The notes: a model not told the origin generated them from the sequence alone. A stretch of DNA of 64,000 nucleotides from Heloderma charlesbogerti (GCA_026122225.1 JANEZZ010002244.1:1358501-1422500), one strand, 5' to 3'. Counted from the stretch's first letter, positions 21,773 to 34,278 are shown. Numbers and translations: made by a program.

Positions 21773-22473
21773 TCTATTTAGTTAGTTCACAGCAGATTTG
21801 AACTAGGAACTTCTTGATTTATATCTCGGCCACTACACTATTTATGCCTTTGCACAGATTCTAAAAATAAAACAAGGGAGTTGCTAGCACATTGAACTCA
21901 TCTCTGTGTCCTAATATGAACTCCAAGGATCCACAGATCTGTTGTATCCTTCGTTCCAGGGAATCTGGGTGATGAATCAGTGCACTCTGCGTATATTTTC
22001 AGAGATACTCTGAATAAACTGAAGTTTAAGTATTTGTGTCTGACCTTCTTTAGAACAGGTTGCTGAGGTACTCTTGTATTAAACTAATGCTACCTTGATT
22101 AACATACTTTCCAGTAATCTCATTTGGGTTGGGAACACAGGGATGGGGAGTTGGCATGGGTTCATTATGCAAGATCTGGAAAATAGCCAGCTCCCTCAAA
22201 ACCTTTAGCATAGTGTTGGAAGGTACAGAAATGAGGTGTAATGCCAAGCTGCAACTGCATTAACTTTTAATTTGCACAGAATTTTTAGTTAGTTTTCACA
22301 GGACCACACGAGAAGAGAATAAAGAAAACACACACATACACACCCTTTAGTAAATCAGTCGGTAAATTAAAAGAGGTAGCCAGTCCCAGTTTCATTAAAA
22401 TATGTTGTATCTGCATAAGCCACATGGTAGAAAACAGGCTTCTATTTTATTTTAACTAATATATTACAATGTG
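21773..22473. other. Gene-free stretch
   Basis: Nothing recognised. Short frames only. Confidence 0.45.
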
Positions 22474-22482
22474 TGATATCCT

Positions 22483-23079
22483 TTGTTGTTGTTTATTCGG
22501 TCAGTCACTTCCGACTCTTCGTGACTTCATGGACCAGCCCATGCCAGAGATTCCTGTCAGCCATCGCCACCCCCAGCTCCCCCAAGGTCGAGTCCGTCAC
22601 CTCCAGAATATCATCCATCCATCTTGCTCTTCCTTTTGCCTTCCACTTCCCCTAGCATCAGCATCTTCTCCAGGGTATCCTGTCTTCTCATGATGTGGCC
22701 AAAGTACTTCAGTTTTGTCTTTAATATCATTCCCTCAAGTGAGCAGTCTGGCTTAATTTCCTGGAGTATCGACTGGTTTGATCTTCTTGCAGTCCAAGGC
22801 ACTCTCAGAATTTTCCTCCAGCACCACAGTTCAAAAGCATCTATCTTCCTTCGCTCAGCCTTCCTTATGGTCCAGCTCTTGCAGCCATAGGTTACTACGG
22901 GGAATACCATTGCTTTAACTATGCGGACCTTTGTTGTCAGTGTGATGTCTCTGCTCTTAATTATTTTTTCAAGATTTGTCATTGCTGTCCTCCCAAGAAG
23001 TAAACGTCTTCTGATTTCCTGGCTGCAGTCAGTGTCTGCAGTAATCTTTGTGCCTAGAAAGACAAAGTCTTTCAAAGTA
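22483..23079 (-). mobile_element. 5'-truncated BovB, minus strand, 9 bp duplication
   Basis: 597 bp of the BovB 3' region, more diverged than the other copies. Minus-strand translation includes FVFLGTKITADTDCS, AMVFPVVTYGCKSWTIRKAE and LKYFGHIMRRQDTLEKMLML. Target-site duplication TGATATCCT at 22474-22482 and 23080-23088. It begins exactly in the FLGSKITADGD region of the reverse transcriptase C-terminal part. Confidence 0.92.
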
Positions 23080-23394
23080 TGATATCCTACTCTTTTGTTA
23101 AAAGTGCCATGTCACTTATACGTGTTTCAGATATGCTGGTGTATTGATATTAATAATGCAGCTATACATCAGCATGCATTCAAACAAGGCTTCAAACAAG
23201 GCTCTCTTCCCTCCCTTGCAAATACTAAGATATACCCACATACAAACTAAATGCCCCACATGTCATATTTGACCTGAACATGCATGTATTTTTACTCTGT
23301 TCATATTACACATGAATAGGATGACCGTGATCTGTTAAATTGTGAAAATGAAAAGTTCTGTGGTTAAATAAATCCTACATCCCAACTTCAAGTA

Positions 23395-24378
23395 TAGCCT
23401 GATGGGATCTGAGCTAGTGGTGACTTGCCAGGAAAGAGATCTCAGGCTTGTGGTGGGCAGCTCAGTGAAGATGTCAACCCAGTGTGCGGCCGCTGTAGAA
23501 AAGGCAGACTCCATGTTAGGCATAATTAGAAAAGGGATTGAGACTAAAATTGCCAACATCATACTGCCCTTATACAAATCTATGGTATGACCACACTTGG
23601 AATCCTGTGTATAGTTCTGGTCACTACACCTAAAAAAAGCTATTGTAGAGCTGGAAAAAGTGCAGAAAAGGGCAACTTAAATGATCAAGGGGTTGGAGCA
23701 TCTCCCCTCTGAGAGAAGGTTACAACAGCTGGGATTGTTTAGCTTGGAAAAAAGGAGGGTAACGGGAGACATCATAGAGGGCTACAAAATTATGCATGGT
23801 GTGGAGAATGTGGATAGGGAGACATTTTTCTCCCTCTCTCAAAATACTAGAACCTGGGGTCATCCCATGAAGCTGATTGGTGGGGGATTGAGGACAGATA
23901 AAAGGAAGTACTTCTTCACACAGCACATAGTTAAACTATGGAATTCGTGACCACAGGATGTAGTGATGGCCACCAATTTGGATGGCTTTAAAAGGGGGGG
24001 TGGACAAATTCCTGGGAGAGAGAAACTATTGATGGCTTCTAGTCCTAATGGCTATGTGCTACCTCCAAGACCAGAGGCAGAATTTTGAATGTCTTTTGGT
24101 GGTATTTTTGAGCTTACTTAATCACTGAGAGGTGGCTGAGGGTGCTGTGTGTGATTTCTCTCTCTATTACACATCTTTCCATTGCTCTGTAGTCTCTGTA
24201 CACTACCTCCTTTACCTAGGGAGGTAGTGGGCTCTCCCACACTGGAGGCGTTCAAGACGAGGCTGGACAGCCATCTGTCAGGGATGGTCTGACTTGGATT
24301 CCTGCATTGAGCAGGAGGTTGAACTTGATGGCCTTGTAGGCCCCTTCCAACCCTACTATTCTATGATTCTATGATTCT
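23395..24378 (+). mobile_element. CR1-group LINE 3' fragment(s)
   Basis: The frame at 23681-23950 encodes a CR1-type C-terminal region (MIKGLEHLPSERRLQQLGLF, SLEKRRVTGDIIEGYKIMHG, then KYFFTQHIVKLWNS), and 23402-23590 gives the preceding part in another frame. The 3' part (24235-24378) ends in the CR1 hallmark CCAACCCTACTATTCTATGA with repeated ATTCTATG. Two different 3' regions seem joined near 24060-24230, so this may be two adjacent CR1 fragments. Confidence 0.82.
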
Positions 24379-25440
24379 CCTAGGCCACCTGCATCTCCTG
24401 AACTGAAAAAGGCCCATGGGAGGAATTGCCTCATGATGTCTTCCTCGTGATGGCTTTAACTGAAGTACGGGAAGCCAACGAGGCTACAGGCTGCCAGAGA
24501 GTTGACTGTACAATGAAAGATAGGACACTTGCATACACTACTCAGCCCCTTCATAAGCAAGGTAAGCACAAGAACCCCAAACCCAACCAATGAGAATTTG
24601 TCCTAAATTTCTTCTTCTTTGAATTTCTTTTCTTAAGCAATTTCTTTTCTTTCAAAATGAATGAGAAAGGTTGAACAAAATGTGGGAGAATTTTTTGGCA
24701 CAGCACTATTTTTCAAATATCTCAGATTCTTTCCACCCTGAAGGAACTTGCAAATGTTGGTAATTTCGTATCAAAAACTGAAGGAAACAAAATCCACACC
24801 TATCCCTAGGCATTTCTCCCTGAACCAAGGAATATGTACATTCAGTACTATGTTCCAATGTATCCTTGTAGAAGAGAAGTTATATTATTATGACAATGCC
24901 TAATAACCTTCCCCGCAAGGCCAACAATAAGACATGGTGATAGCTCATTCAGGATGAATAGCTTGACTTCCTGCCTTTTCAGGCTGATCATCCCTGGCCT
25001 TGGAAACAATTTTCCAGTTTGAGCCTTTGTTCTTCTATAAAGCCCTGGTTTGGGTGTCATAGATGCATAAATCACTGTTGTGTTACAAAGGGAGCAGGGA
25101 AGCCTCATCTAATTGTCCCATTGGCACAGCTTCTAGCCTTCTACAGGCAGATTCTCTGTCAGCATGGAAACCTTCAAGGATAGTAGCCTGCATTTCTTAG
25201 TTTGACGTTCATGACAGGATCTTTTTGAAAGACCAAAGATTTTGTAAAAATCCTTACATTCTTTTCTAGAGAAGCCTAAAATCTGGGACTTCAAAACAAC
25301 AACAAAACACCCACATGCCAAATTTAAAACATTGTTCCAAGATGTTTTGTTTATTTTATATGACAGACTCTGTTTGGCATTGACTGCTCCGGTCGCTGTA
25401 AAGTAAACAGAATCTCTGCAATGCTAAACCTTTAAACCAG
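24379..25440. other. Gene-free stretch
   Basis: No recognised element. Confidence 0.45.
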
Positions 25441-25566
25441 CAGTGGGGATCCTGTGGGGATCAACCCAGATGTTGTTGAACTCCAGCTGCCATCACCTAG
25501 CCCTCATGGTCAATGGTCAAACATGATGAGAGGTGTAGTTCAACAACATTTAGAGGGCCACCCCTG
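25441..25566. mobile_element. Short hAT-type MITE, decayed
   Basis: Inverted ends CAGTGGGGATCCTGTGG and GGGCCACCCCTG, inner arms ATGTTGTTGAACTCCAGCT and GTGTAGTTCAACAACAT. Same design as 36969. The flanks do not show a clear 8 bp duplication. Confidence 0.65.
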
Positions 25567-27164
25567 TATAAACTTTAGAAGTCAGATAGACTTCTGCCAG
25601 AGTTAGTAGCTTGGTTCAGGGGATCTCTGCTATCTTGAGATATAATTATCTTAGTGTTCTCCTCTTCAGTCCATTTGGGAAAAAATAAAAATAAGACTTG
25701 CAAAGCAAACGTATTGTAAGGAAAGGCGAATTAGTGCATAAAGCATGCAAGTTTCCATAGAAGTTAATTATGCTAAAATATGTTCCCTTAAAATTCTGTC
25801 CATGCAAATCCATTATGCACGCATGCACATACATTTCTCCTATCCAGTATGTACAATAAGCTAATATTTGGCTTCAGATTAGGAAAGGGTTCCAGAGACT
25901 AAGTGGAAATAAATGTTACAAGAAAGATGGGTCTGCTGCCTGAAATGATGGTGCCATGCCATTTCTGCTGCCCTCTGACTCCATATCTATTACAATCAGT
26001 TACCTCATATTTTATGTTGTACAGTTCTCTAACTCACCCCGTGACAGTCTGTGATGTGGAGCAGTGGCAGAGAAATGCACAGTGTAAAGATATTGGTACA
26101 CAGTGTAGGTTGTACTAGGCATTAAAAAGGGGGAAACACAGCACAGGGATATCATTTCACAGCCCTGTGTTACTTGTAATTAGTTCTGCTCTCAGGCTTT
26201 CTCGGAAGTGTGTGGATCGGGTTAAATGAGTCACCAGGAGCCATTTGCTCTATAAGCACATTTTAAAAGTGTAAATCTGCTCTCATGTAGCATTCGGTAT
26301 TGTCTGTATAAAGTGTGTTGTATAACAGCCTTGGAAATAAGTCAAAATGTATTAATAAATTTTGTAAAGATTCTTTCCCTGGTTCCCTGAAAATGAGTGA
26401 CTATTTGCAAGGATTCCTGCACTGAGCAGGGGGTTGGACTTGATGGCCTAAATGGCCCCCTCCAACTCTATGACTATTAAGTCCATAGTATACAATTAAA
26501 ACTTCACAGGGGGTGAAATGTGTGTTTTAAAAATGTGTTTTGTAAACAAAATTTGGCCAGGCTATGCTGCAGAGGCTTCCTGGTTGTATTAATTAAATAT
26601 GAACTATTAAGTGAGGCCCCCCAAATACATTTAACAGCTCTGCTAACAAGATTAATAATTCAGTGTAATTGCAACTCTTAAGGTATACACATTTTTTTCA
26701 TACTAAATTTTTTATGCAGTTTCACACATTAAATTTGCTCCATGACTGACTTTGGAACACCAAAATAGCTTGCCTTCTCCTACAGCCAATTGTGAAATGA
26801 ATGAACTAAAGAATGCGTGTATCCAGAGGGTTTTTTGGGGGGTGGGGGGAGGGTTAAATGTTGACTGAAGTTCTATTGCCTTAAAAACAATGGATGGAAT
26901 ACCTTGGCCAGATTGGGAATGTGTAGGAAACATGCACAGAATACAGGCAAAGACTGTTAAATGGGAAAGGGTTAGGGGCTGTAATGAGTCACATGGATGC
27001 ATTTATTTGGGTGATGTTTAGTTTGACATTTAATTTGTTATTGAATGGTGATTATGGTTTCAAGGAGACAAAGAATATCACCACCAAGCTGTAGAGCACC
27101 AACACTTTATTTCTGATCAGTATAGTCCAATGGTGTTACCATTAGCAATTTTGATGGTCTACAT
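25567..27164. other. Gene-free stretch with a CR1 tail fragment
   Basis: Apart from the CR1 3' end at 26409-26478 I recognise nothing. Confidence 0.45.
26409..26478 (+). mobile_element. CR1 3' tail fragment
   Basis: GATTCCTGCACTGAGCAGGG followed by GGCCCCCTCCAACTCTATGA, the standard CR1 3' end. About 70 bases. Confidence 0.8.
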
Positions 27165-27297
27165 CAAGGGTGGGCAGAAGGTAGGTCTCCAGATGTGTTG
27201 AACTAACTCCCAGAAGCCCCTGCCAGCATGCCCAATCGTCAGGAATGCTGGGAGTTGAAGCCCAAAAATCTGGAGATCTACTTTCTGCCTGCTCCTG
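27165..27297. mobile_element. Short hAT-type MITE
   Basis: Ends CAAGGGTGGGCAGAAGG and CTTTCTGCCTGCTCCTG, inner arms TCTCCAGATGTGTTGAACT and complement-like AAATCTGGAGAT. Flanks GTCTACAT and GTTCACAC agree at 5 of 8 positions, with transitions at the other three, a plausible decayed duplication. Confidence 0.7.
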
Positions 27298-27303
27298 GTT
27301 CAC

Positions 27304-27430
27304 ACTGACTGGCAATGGCTGTCAAGAGTTTCAAACAACAATCTTTCTCAGTGCTACCTGGAGATGCCAGCGATCGAACTTGGGACCTTTTGCATGCCAA
27401 GCAAAGCTACAGCACTTTGCTTTGCAGGCA
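27304..27430 (-). mobile_element. tRNA-derived SINE, partial
   Basis: On the minus strand GGTCCCAAGTTCGATCGCTG (B-box region) followed by GGCATCTCCAGGTAGCACTG matches the SINE at 5888. The A-box side is mostly missing. Confidence 0.65.
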
Positions 27431-28136
27431 ATCCTGAAGAAATATTCCCGTGCTTGCTAACCTAAGACTCCAGAAGAGCACAAAGTACAGTAGCAAATCA
27501 GTGCAGCCTAATGCGGTAGGCAGGGGCATAAAGATTGAAAGGTATGCCAACACTTTTCTTTTCTAAAGAACATGGAGGAATTTATAATGGACAGATAATG
27601 CACTTGGCATGCTACCTTTCAAATATTGACATTAAACCATAGCGCTTCATTTTTGCATCTGTCTCCAACACACAGCTTAATGCTCAGATTATGATAGAGG
27701 CTCTCTGTGTGTCATGCCTAGTGTTTAGGCTGGCTGGAAATTCCAAATGAGCCTCTGCAAAAGATTGTTAATGTTCAGGTTGTAAAGCTAACAGTCTGTT
27801 TTATAGCAAAAAGCACAGTGAAAGCTGCTTCATGGTTCATCCACTTTTGTAGAAGGGAGATTGTTTCTAGTCAATGGAAATCTGTGTACTGTATTTTTAT
27901 TTTTTTAAACTGGATTAAATGTGTTTCATGCATTCATGAAATGGGGTCCAAATACTGAAATTCATAATATTTCTGAATTATTAGCTGGAGCTTGTCACAT
28001 GGAACATATATCTTTGATAGTTGTGAAGGTAAAACTCCTTTGAGAGATGGGCTGGAAGGCATAACCAGAAGCATATAACATATGCTGTTAACATACAACA
28101 GCTCCCAGCATTGCTTCATAATTCAAGGAACAACGC
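27431..28136. other. Gene-free stretch
   Basis: Nothing recognised. Confidence 0.45.
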
Positions 28137-28498
28137 AGCAGTGTTCCATCTGCACTGGCTGCCAGTTTGCTTCCAGGCCTAATTAAAAATGCTGGTTTAA
28201 ACCTTCCAAGTCCTAAACCAGCCTTCCCCAACCTGGCGCCCCCCCCAGATGTGTTGGACTACAAGCAAGGCTTTCCTAAATGATCTAGGCCTGGTGTATT
28301 TTAAGGGCTGCCTTCTCTGATATGAACCTACTTGAGAATTTAGGTTCACTTCAGAGGAACTGCTCTGTGTCCCCCACCAGCCCTGCTGCCATCTTATAGC
28401 AGGGCTGTTTCTGCTGTGGTTATGGAATGTGGTTTTCTGCAGGTTGTGGAATGCCTTCCTGAGAGAGTCTCACTTGATACCATCACTCTTGACCTTGC
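28137..28498 (+). mobile_element. Old L2-group LINE 3' fragment, interrupted
   Basis: CATCTGCACTGGCTGCCAGT encodes the LHWLPV motif of L2-group reverse transcriptase C-termini, and TGGAATGCCTTCCTGAGAGA encodes a WN.LP motif. A partial MITE (28219-28265) lies inside, and a hAT MITE end (28499) abuts it. Confidence 0.65.
28219..28265 (+). mobile_element. Half of a short hAT-type MITE
   Basis: CAGCCTTCCCCAACCTGGCG and AGATGTGTTGGACTACAA match the left half of the 5742 element. The right half is absent. Confidence 0.7.
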
Positions 28499-28552
28499 GT
28501 TGGCACTCGGCCCCCCGAAGTTTCGGGGAGAAATTCTTCCCCATCCCTAGTC
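28499..28552 (-). mobile_element. Terminal scrap of a family A hAT MITE
   Basis: CCCCGAAGTTTCGGGGAGAA and CCCCATCCCTA match the GC-rich terminus of the MITEs at 13943 and 57861, on the minus strand. Only about 54 bases remain, so most of the element was deleted. Confidence 0.8.
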
Positions 28553-28659
28553 ACCATAGTGGGCAAATTATGACCAAGTGACTTGTGTGCCTGCCTCAGT
28601 CTGCTGTCTAGGACAGGTGCTAACTGTTGATAGGCAACTTTAAAGCTACTGTGCTCCTT

Positions 28660-28770
28660 TTTGGGGTTCTTAATCTTTAAACCAGACTTAGACTGGCAGC
28701 CCTTCAAACAGAGGACACCTTCAAGTAGAGGATTGTCTTCTGGAAACCCTTCACATAGAGACCTGTCCCC
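28660..28770. repeat. Dispersed repeat shared with 53520-53625
   Basis: AATCTTTAAACCAGACTTAG, GCCCTTCAAACAGAGGA and ACATAGAGACCTGTCCCCTG have counterparts at 53520-53625 (TATCTTTAAACTGGACTTGG, GCCCTTCAAATAGAGAACTG). Family unknown to me. Confidence 0.55.
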
Positions 28771-29521
28771 TGTAAATTAGAACACCTGACCACCATAGGA
28801 ACAGGGTTTGCTCTAATGTGAAAATTGAAGTTTTCATTCTTCTCCTGTCATTGCTTAGACGATTATCTGAACCAGGCTGCTTATGGGCAGCTCATTAGTT
28901 CTCTGGTAAAGCTGCTTGTTATTGTCCCATGAAAAATGCTTGTGTGTGAGTATAATTTTAACACATTCTGGCAATATAACAACAGCACTGTAACATTGTG
29001 AGAAAAAATGGCCTAGTTGTCAAGGTACAGCCCGTTCATTTAACTACTACCAAATTATTTGCTTTTCTGATGAGCCTACCTTTGTTGTTGATATATCTAC
29101 TATAGCTGGTGCTGCTCAGTGGGATATTTGCATTCTTACCCATAATGACTTTACTTTTACTTTACTAAAAACCGTCTTTATAAATACTGTTGTGTTTGGA
29201 GTGTACTTATTTTTGTCCTCTATATTCTTTGCTTGCTCAGTACACACATGACTGGAAGTCCTTCCTAAACAAAAAGTAAATTACAAGCTGTCACTGGGAA
29301 AGGCTGAATTCCATGGAAAAGGCCCCCAAATAACAGAGTGAAAACTACCCACTATATATTTTGTAATTCACTTTTCTAGATGCAAAACTGGTACTTTCGC
29401 TTTCTGGAACAAACTGTATTCAGCTGAGGGAAGCACGCAAGCAACATAGGAAAACAAATCTTGGTAGAGGCCAAGAAATACATGAAGATAATGTCCAATC
29501 TAAACCTTCTGCTGTTGTCCT
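28771..29521. other. Gene-free stretch
   Basis: Nothing recognised. Confidence 0.45.
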
Positions 29522-29667
29522 TGCTGTTGTTGTTGTTCAGTCGTGCAGTCATGTCCGACTCTTCATGACCCCATGGACCATAGCACGCCAGGCCTTCCTG
29601 TCCTGCGCTCTCTCCCGGAGCGTGCTCAAGTTCATATTCATTGCATCGGTGATGCTATCTAGCCATC

Positions 29668-32600
29668 TCATCCTCTGCCAGCCCATCCCCTTCTCCTTTT
29701 GCCTTCAGTCTTTCCCAGCATCAGGGTCTTTTCCAGACAGTTTTCTCTTCGCATTAGGTGGCCAAAATATTTCAGCTTCACCTTCAGTATCTGTCCTTCC
29801 AATGAGCACTCAGGGTTGATTTCCTTTAGGATGGACTGATTGGACCTCCTTGCAGTCCAGGGGACTCGTAAGAGTCTTCTCCAGCACCACAGTTCGAAAG
29901 CATCAATTCTTCGGCGCTCAGCCTTCCTTATAGTCCAGCTCTCACAGCCATACATTACTACTGGGAAAACCATAGCTTTGATTAGATGGACCTTTGTCGG
30001 CAAGGTGATGCTTCTTACTATGCTTACTATGCTTACTATGATGCTTCTTACATCACAAGGTGATGCTTCTTACTGCTTCTTACTATGCTGTCTAGGTTTG
30101 CCATAGCTTTCCTCCCAAGGAGCAAGCGTCTTTTAATTTCATGGCTACAGTCACTGTCTGCAGTGAACTTGGAGCCCAAGAAAGTAAAATCTGTCACTGC
30201 TTCCATTTCTTCCCCTTCTATATGCCAGGAAGTGATGGGGCCACATGCCATGATCTTCGTTTTTTTAATGTTGAGTTTCAAACCAGCTTTTGCACTCTCC
30301 TCTTTCACCCTCAACAAGAGGCTCTTTAGATCCTCTTCACTTTCTGCCATTAGGGTGGTATCGTCTGCATATCGGAGGTTGTTGATAATTCTCCCAGCAA
30401 TCTTAATTCCGACCTGTGATTCATCCAACCCGGTGTTTCTCATGATGTACTCTGCATATAAGTTAAATAAGCCGGGTGACAATATGCAGCCTTGTCGTAC
30501 TCCTTTCCCAATTTTGAACCACTCGGTTGTTCCATGTCTGGTTCTTACTGTTGCTTCTTGACCCTCGTACAGGTTTCTCAGGATACAGATAAGGTGGTCT
30601 GGTACTCCCATCACTTTAAGAATTTGCCAGAGTTTGTTGTGATCCACACAATCAAAGGCTTTAGCGTAGTCAATGAAGCAGAAATAGATGTTTTTCTGGA
30701 ATTCTCTTGCTTTCTCCATGATGCAGCGAATGTTGGCGATTTGATCTCTAGTTCCTCTGCCTCTTCGAAACCCAGCTTGTACTTCCGGTAGTTCTTGGTT
30801 TGCGTACTGCTGAAGCCTAGCTTGTAGGATTTTGAGCATCACCTTGCTGGCATGTGAAATGAGCGCAATTGTGCGGTAGTTTGAACACTCTTTGGCATTT
30901 CCCTTCTTTGGAATTGGAATGTAAACTGACCTTTTCCAGTCTTGTGGCCACTATTGAGTGTTCCAGATTTGTTGACATATTGAATGCAGCACTTTAACAG
31001 CATCACCTTTTAGGATTTTAAATAGCTCAGCTGAATACTGTCATCTCCGCTAGCTTTGTTGTTACTAATGCTTCCTAAGGCCCACTTGACTTCACTCTCA
31101 AGGATGTCCGGCTCAAGTTCAGTGACCGCACTATCATGGCTATCAGGGACATTAAGATCTTTCCTGTATAGTTCTTCTGTGTATTCTTTCCACCTCTTCT
31201 TAATCTCATCTGCTTCTGTTAGGTCCCTGCCTTCTTTGTCCTTTATCATGCTTGTCTTTGCACAAAACGTTCCCTTGAGATATCCAATTTTCTTGAAGAG
31301 ATCTCTAGTCTTTCCCATTCTATTGTTTTCCTAGATTTCCTTTCATTGTTCATTTAAGAAGGCCTTCTTGTCTCTCCTTGCTATTCTCTGGAACTCTGCA
31401 TTCAGTTGGATATATCTTCCCCTTTCTCCCTTGCTTTTCGCTTCCCTTCTTTCTTCAGCCACTTGTAAAGCCTCATCAGACAGCCACTTGGCTTTCTTGC
31501 ATTTCTTTTTCTTTGGGATGGATTTCGTTGCTGCCTCCTGAACAGTGTTACGGACCTCCGTCCATAGTTCCTCAGGCACTCTGTCTATCAGGTCTAATCC
31601 CTTAAATCTATCCCTCACCTCCACTGTATATTCATAAGGGATATGATTTAGGTCATACCTGAATGGTTTAGTGGTTTTCCCTACGTTCTTCAATTTAAGC
31701 TGAAATTTTGCAAGAAGCAGCTCATGATCTGAGCCACAGTCAGCTCCAGGTCTTTTTTTTACTGACTGTATAGAGCTTCCCCATCTTTGGCTGCAAAGGA
31801 CATAATCAATCTGATTTTGATATTGACCATCTGGTGATGTCCATGTGTAGAGTCATCTCTTGTGCTGTTGGAAAAGAGTGTTTGCTATGATCAGCGTGTT
31901 CTCTTGGCAAAACTCTATTAGCTTTTGTCCTGCTTCATTTTGTACAGCAAGGCCATGCTTGCCTGTTATCCCGGTGATTTCTTGACTTCCCACTTAAGCA
32001 TTCCAATCCCCTGTGATGAAGAGGACATCTTTTTGGGGTGTTAGTTCTAGAAGGTGTTGTAGGTCTTCATAGAACTGATCAACCTCAGCTTCTTCGGCAT
32101 CAGTGGTTGGGGCATAGACCTGAATTACTGTGATGTTGAATGGTTTGCCTTGGATTCGTACTGAGATCATTCTATCGTTTTTAAGATTGTACCCCAGTAC
32201 TGCTTTTCCCACCCTTTTGTTGACTATGAGTGCTACCCCATTTCTTCTAAGGGATTCTTGCCCACAGTAGTAGATATGATGGTCACCTGAATTAAATTCG
32301 CCCATGCCTGTCCATTTTAGTTCGCTGATTCCCAAGATGTTGATGTTCAATCTTGCCATCTCATGTTTGACCACCTCCAGCTAGGGGTGCACGAAAGTCA
32401 CTTACCTGGTCCCACAGCTTGCTTCGCAGTGGGGGGGGGAGGCGCTTCGCTGCTCCCCCCGAAGTTCAGGCCGGGGAGGAGGCTTCCCGCCTTGCCCGGC
32501 CGAAATTCAGGCTGGGGAGGAGGCGCCTCGCCTCGCCCGGCTGCGAAATAAAAAGTAAAAAAAAAACCGCCCCCGTGATAGGCTACGTGACGATTTACGT

Positions 32601-33348
32601 AGCCTATCATGGCTAGATCTGCAAAGTCAGCCATGATAGGCTACGTTAATCGTCACGTAGCCTATCACGGGTGACTTAAAAAAATAAAAGCGCGTACGCA
32701 AATGGCGGCCCCCATAGGGAGCCGCCATTCACATTCCTTATTTGGTCGCTGTAGTCTATGTAAATCTTAACGTAGACTACGGCGAAAATAAGGGCAACGC
32801 AAATAGCTTTTTTTTTTTTAAGTCACCCGTGATAGGCTACGTGACGATTTACGTAGCCTATCATGGCTGACTTTGCATATTCGGGGAATTTCTCCCCGAA
32901 ACTACTTCAGGGTGGCCGAATATGTCAGCACTCGGCCCCCCGAAGTTTCGGGGAGGAATTCTCCCCCATCCCTACCTCCAGCTTACCTTGATTCATTGAT
33001 CTTACATTCCAGGTTCCTTCCTAAACAATATTGTTCTTTACAGCATCGGATTTTCTTTTCACCACCAGACACATCCACAGCTGAGTGTCCTTTTGGCTTT
33101 GGCCCAGCCGCTTCACTCTTTCTGGCGCTACTTGGAAATACCCTCTGCTCTTCCCCAGTAGTATATTGGACACCTTCCGACCTGAGGGGCTCATCTTCCG
33201 GGGTCATATCTTTTAGCCTTGTGTTACGTTCCATGGGGTTTTCTTGGCAAGAATACTGGAGTGGGTTGCCATTTCCTTCTCCAGTGGACCACATTTTGTC
33301 AGAACTCTCTGCCATGACCTGTCCATCTTGGGTGGCCCTGCATGGCAT
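29668..33348 (-). pseudogene. BovB endonuclease/reverse transcriptase ORF, broken
   Basis: The N-terminal region is 33348-32983. After the MITE, the endonuclease continues at 32374-31994 (GISELKWTG, VYAPTTDA, FITGDWNA intact). The linker is at 31693-31343 and 31318-31010. Reverse transcriptase is at 30842-30048 with CFIDYAKAFDCVDH, GVRQGCILSPGLFNLY and RYADDTTLMAE. The C-terminal part is at 30003-29668. Several frame changes and the GATGCTTCTTA expansion inactivate it. The reverse transcriptase core is the best preserved of the three copies. Confidence 0.92.
32382..32974 (-). mobile_element. Hairpin-rich hAT MITE (family A) in BovB, perfect 8 bp duplication
   Basis: Reverse orientation relative to 13943: starts TAGGGGTGCACGAAAGTCAC and ends TTCTCCCCCATCCCTA. 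Flanks CCTCCAGC at 32374-32381 and 32975-32982 are identical, and removing one copy of the duplication with the insert leaves continuous BovB sequence. It contains four GATAGGCTACGT-type hairpin arms and a minus-strand donor CCAG|GTAAGTGAC at 32405-32404 that faces outward (toward lower coordinates). Confidence 0.93.
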
Positions 33349-33613
33349 AGCTTATGGCTTCACTGAGTTATGCAAGCCCCTTCGCCACAACAAGGCAGTG
33401 TATATATGGGTGTCTATTTTCTTTTTTTCAGGAAGTTGATATCCTGATTAGCAGTGGCAGCCATTCAGGAGGAGAGCTGTGAATGGCTACTATTGCTGAG
33501 CAGTGACAGAGTTAGCACGGAGCCCAGTGAACTCTTATTGGCAGGTGCCTGTTGATGGCAGCCAAGATGGGCTAGTTTGAGCTTCACAGTACAGATGTGC
33601 TGCTAGTGAATGG

Positions 33614-34150
33614 TGTGGGAGGAAAGGCCTAAGTGTAGGCCTGAACCAAAGTCCCCAGGATGGAAAAGTATAGAGAATGTAACTGAGGAAAATAAGACAG
33701 ATAACTGTGTAAGAGGGTGGAATAAACAATCCTGAATACAGATAAAGGAGACTCCAACTCCTATCTCATGAGGACAATAGGCAGGCAGAAACCCATTGCC
33801 TAATGAGATAAGGGACCGCCTTGCAGGAATTTGCAAATCACTGAGCCCCAGCTGTCCTTAAGGGTGTATTCATGTATAGAAAAAAGCATTCTGTACATAT
33901 GATACATGCCTGAGGCATGCGTGATGATATAGATAACATATGTAAGCTTCTAATTGGCTAGGATCTCTTGCCTAGTATTTCTTACTATGTGTTTTCTGAT
34001 AAAAGCCATGTGTAACCTGTTCCCAACTGGTAGTTCTTTTGTGAACTACCCATGTATACACGCTGGTGAATAAAGTGTGATTTCAGATACATGGCCACCA
34101 GTTTCATCCTTCGGGTGGGGATGGTTCTCACTCCTTTTGTTTCCCCCACA
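33614..34150 (+). repeat. Probable solo LTR of an endogenous retrovirus
   Basis: Begins TGTGGGAGGAAA and ends GTTTCCCCCACA, an imperfect inverted repeat with the TG...CA boundaries of LTRs. A TATA-like CTGATAAAAGCC lies near 33997 and AATAAAG at 34069, about 70 bases further, fitting U3-R-U5. Flanks ATGG and GTGG differ at one base. No primer-binding site or retroviral coding sequence follows, so it is a solo LTR if correct. Confidence 0.55.
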
Positions 34151-34278
34151 GTGGCCACAGCACCTCATTCAGGTATAGGCCAAAAATGTAACAGGCCCAT
34201 ACTGGGAACTACTAGCCATCTACCATCAGTGTGTTTGCATTTATGTTTTAGAGGCTCCTTGAGGGACCAAAAATACCA

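Larger units (their letters stand above)
29522..33399 (-). mobile_element. BovB LINE, copy 2, near full length, minus strand
   Basis: Read on the minus strand it starts near CACTGCCTTGTTGTGGCGAA (33399) and ends in a GTT-rich tail complement at 29522. It carries the same protein segments as copies 1 and 3. It is interrupted by the hAT MITE at 32382-32974, which inserted in the endonuclease region. A local expansion of GATGCTTCTTACTATGCTTA words occupies 30004-30090 inside the reverse transcriptase region. Confidence 0.94.

Noticed and set aside
30085..30561. 158-codon frame opposite BovB copy 2, and similar frames at 2228-2836 and 56444-57028
   Set aside because: Antisense shadows of the BovB reverse transcriptase and linker; the same antisense frame appears in each copy.
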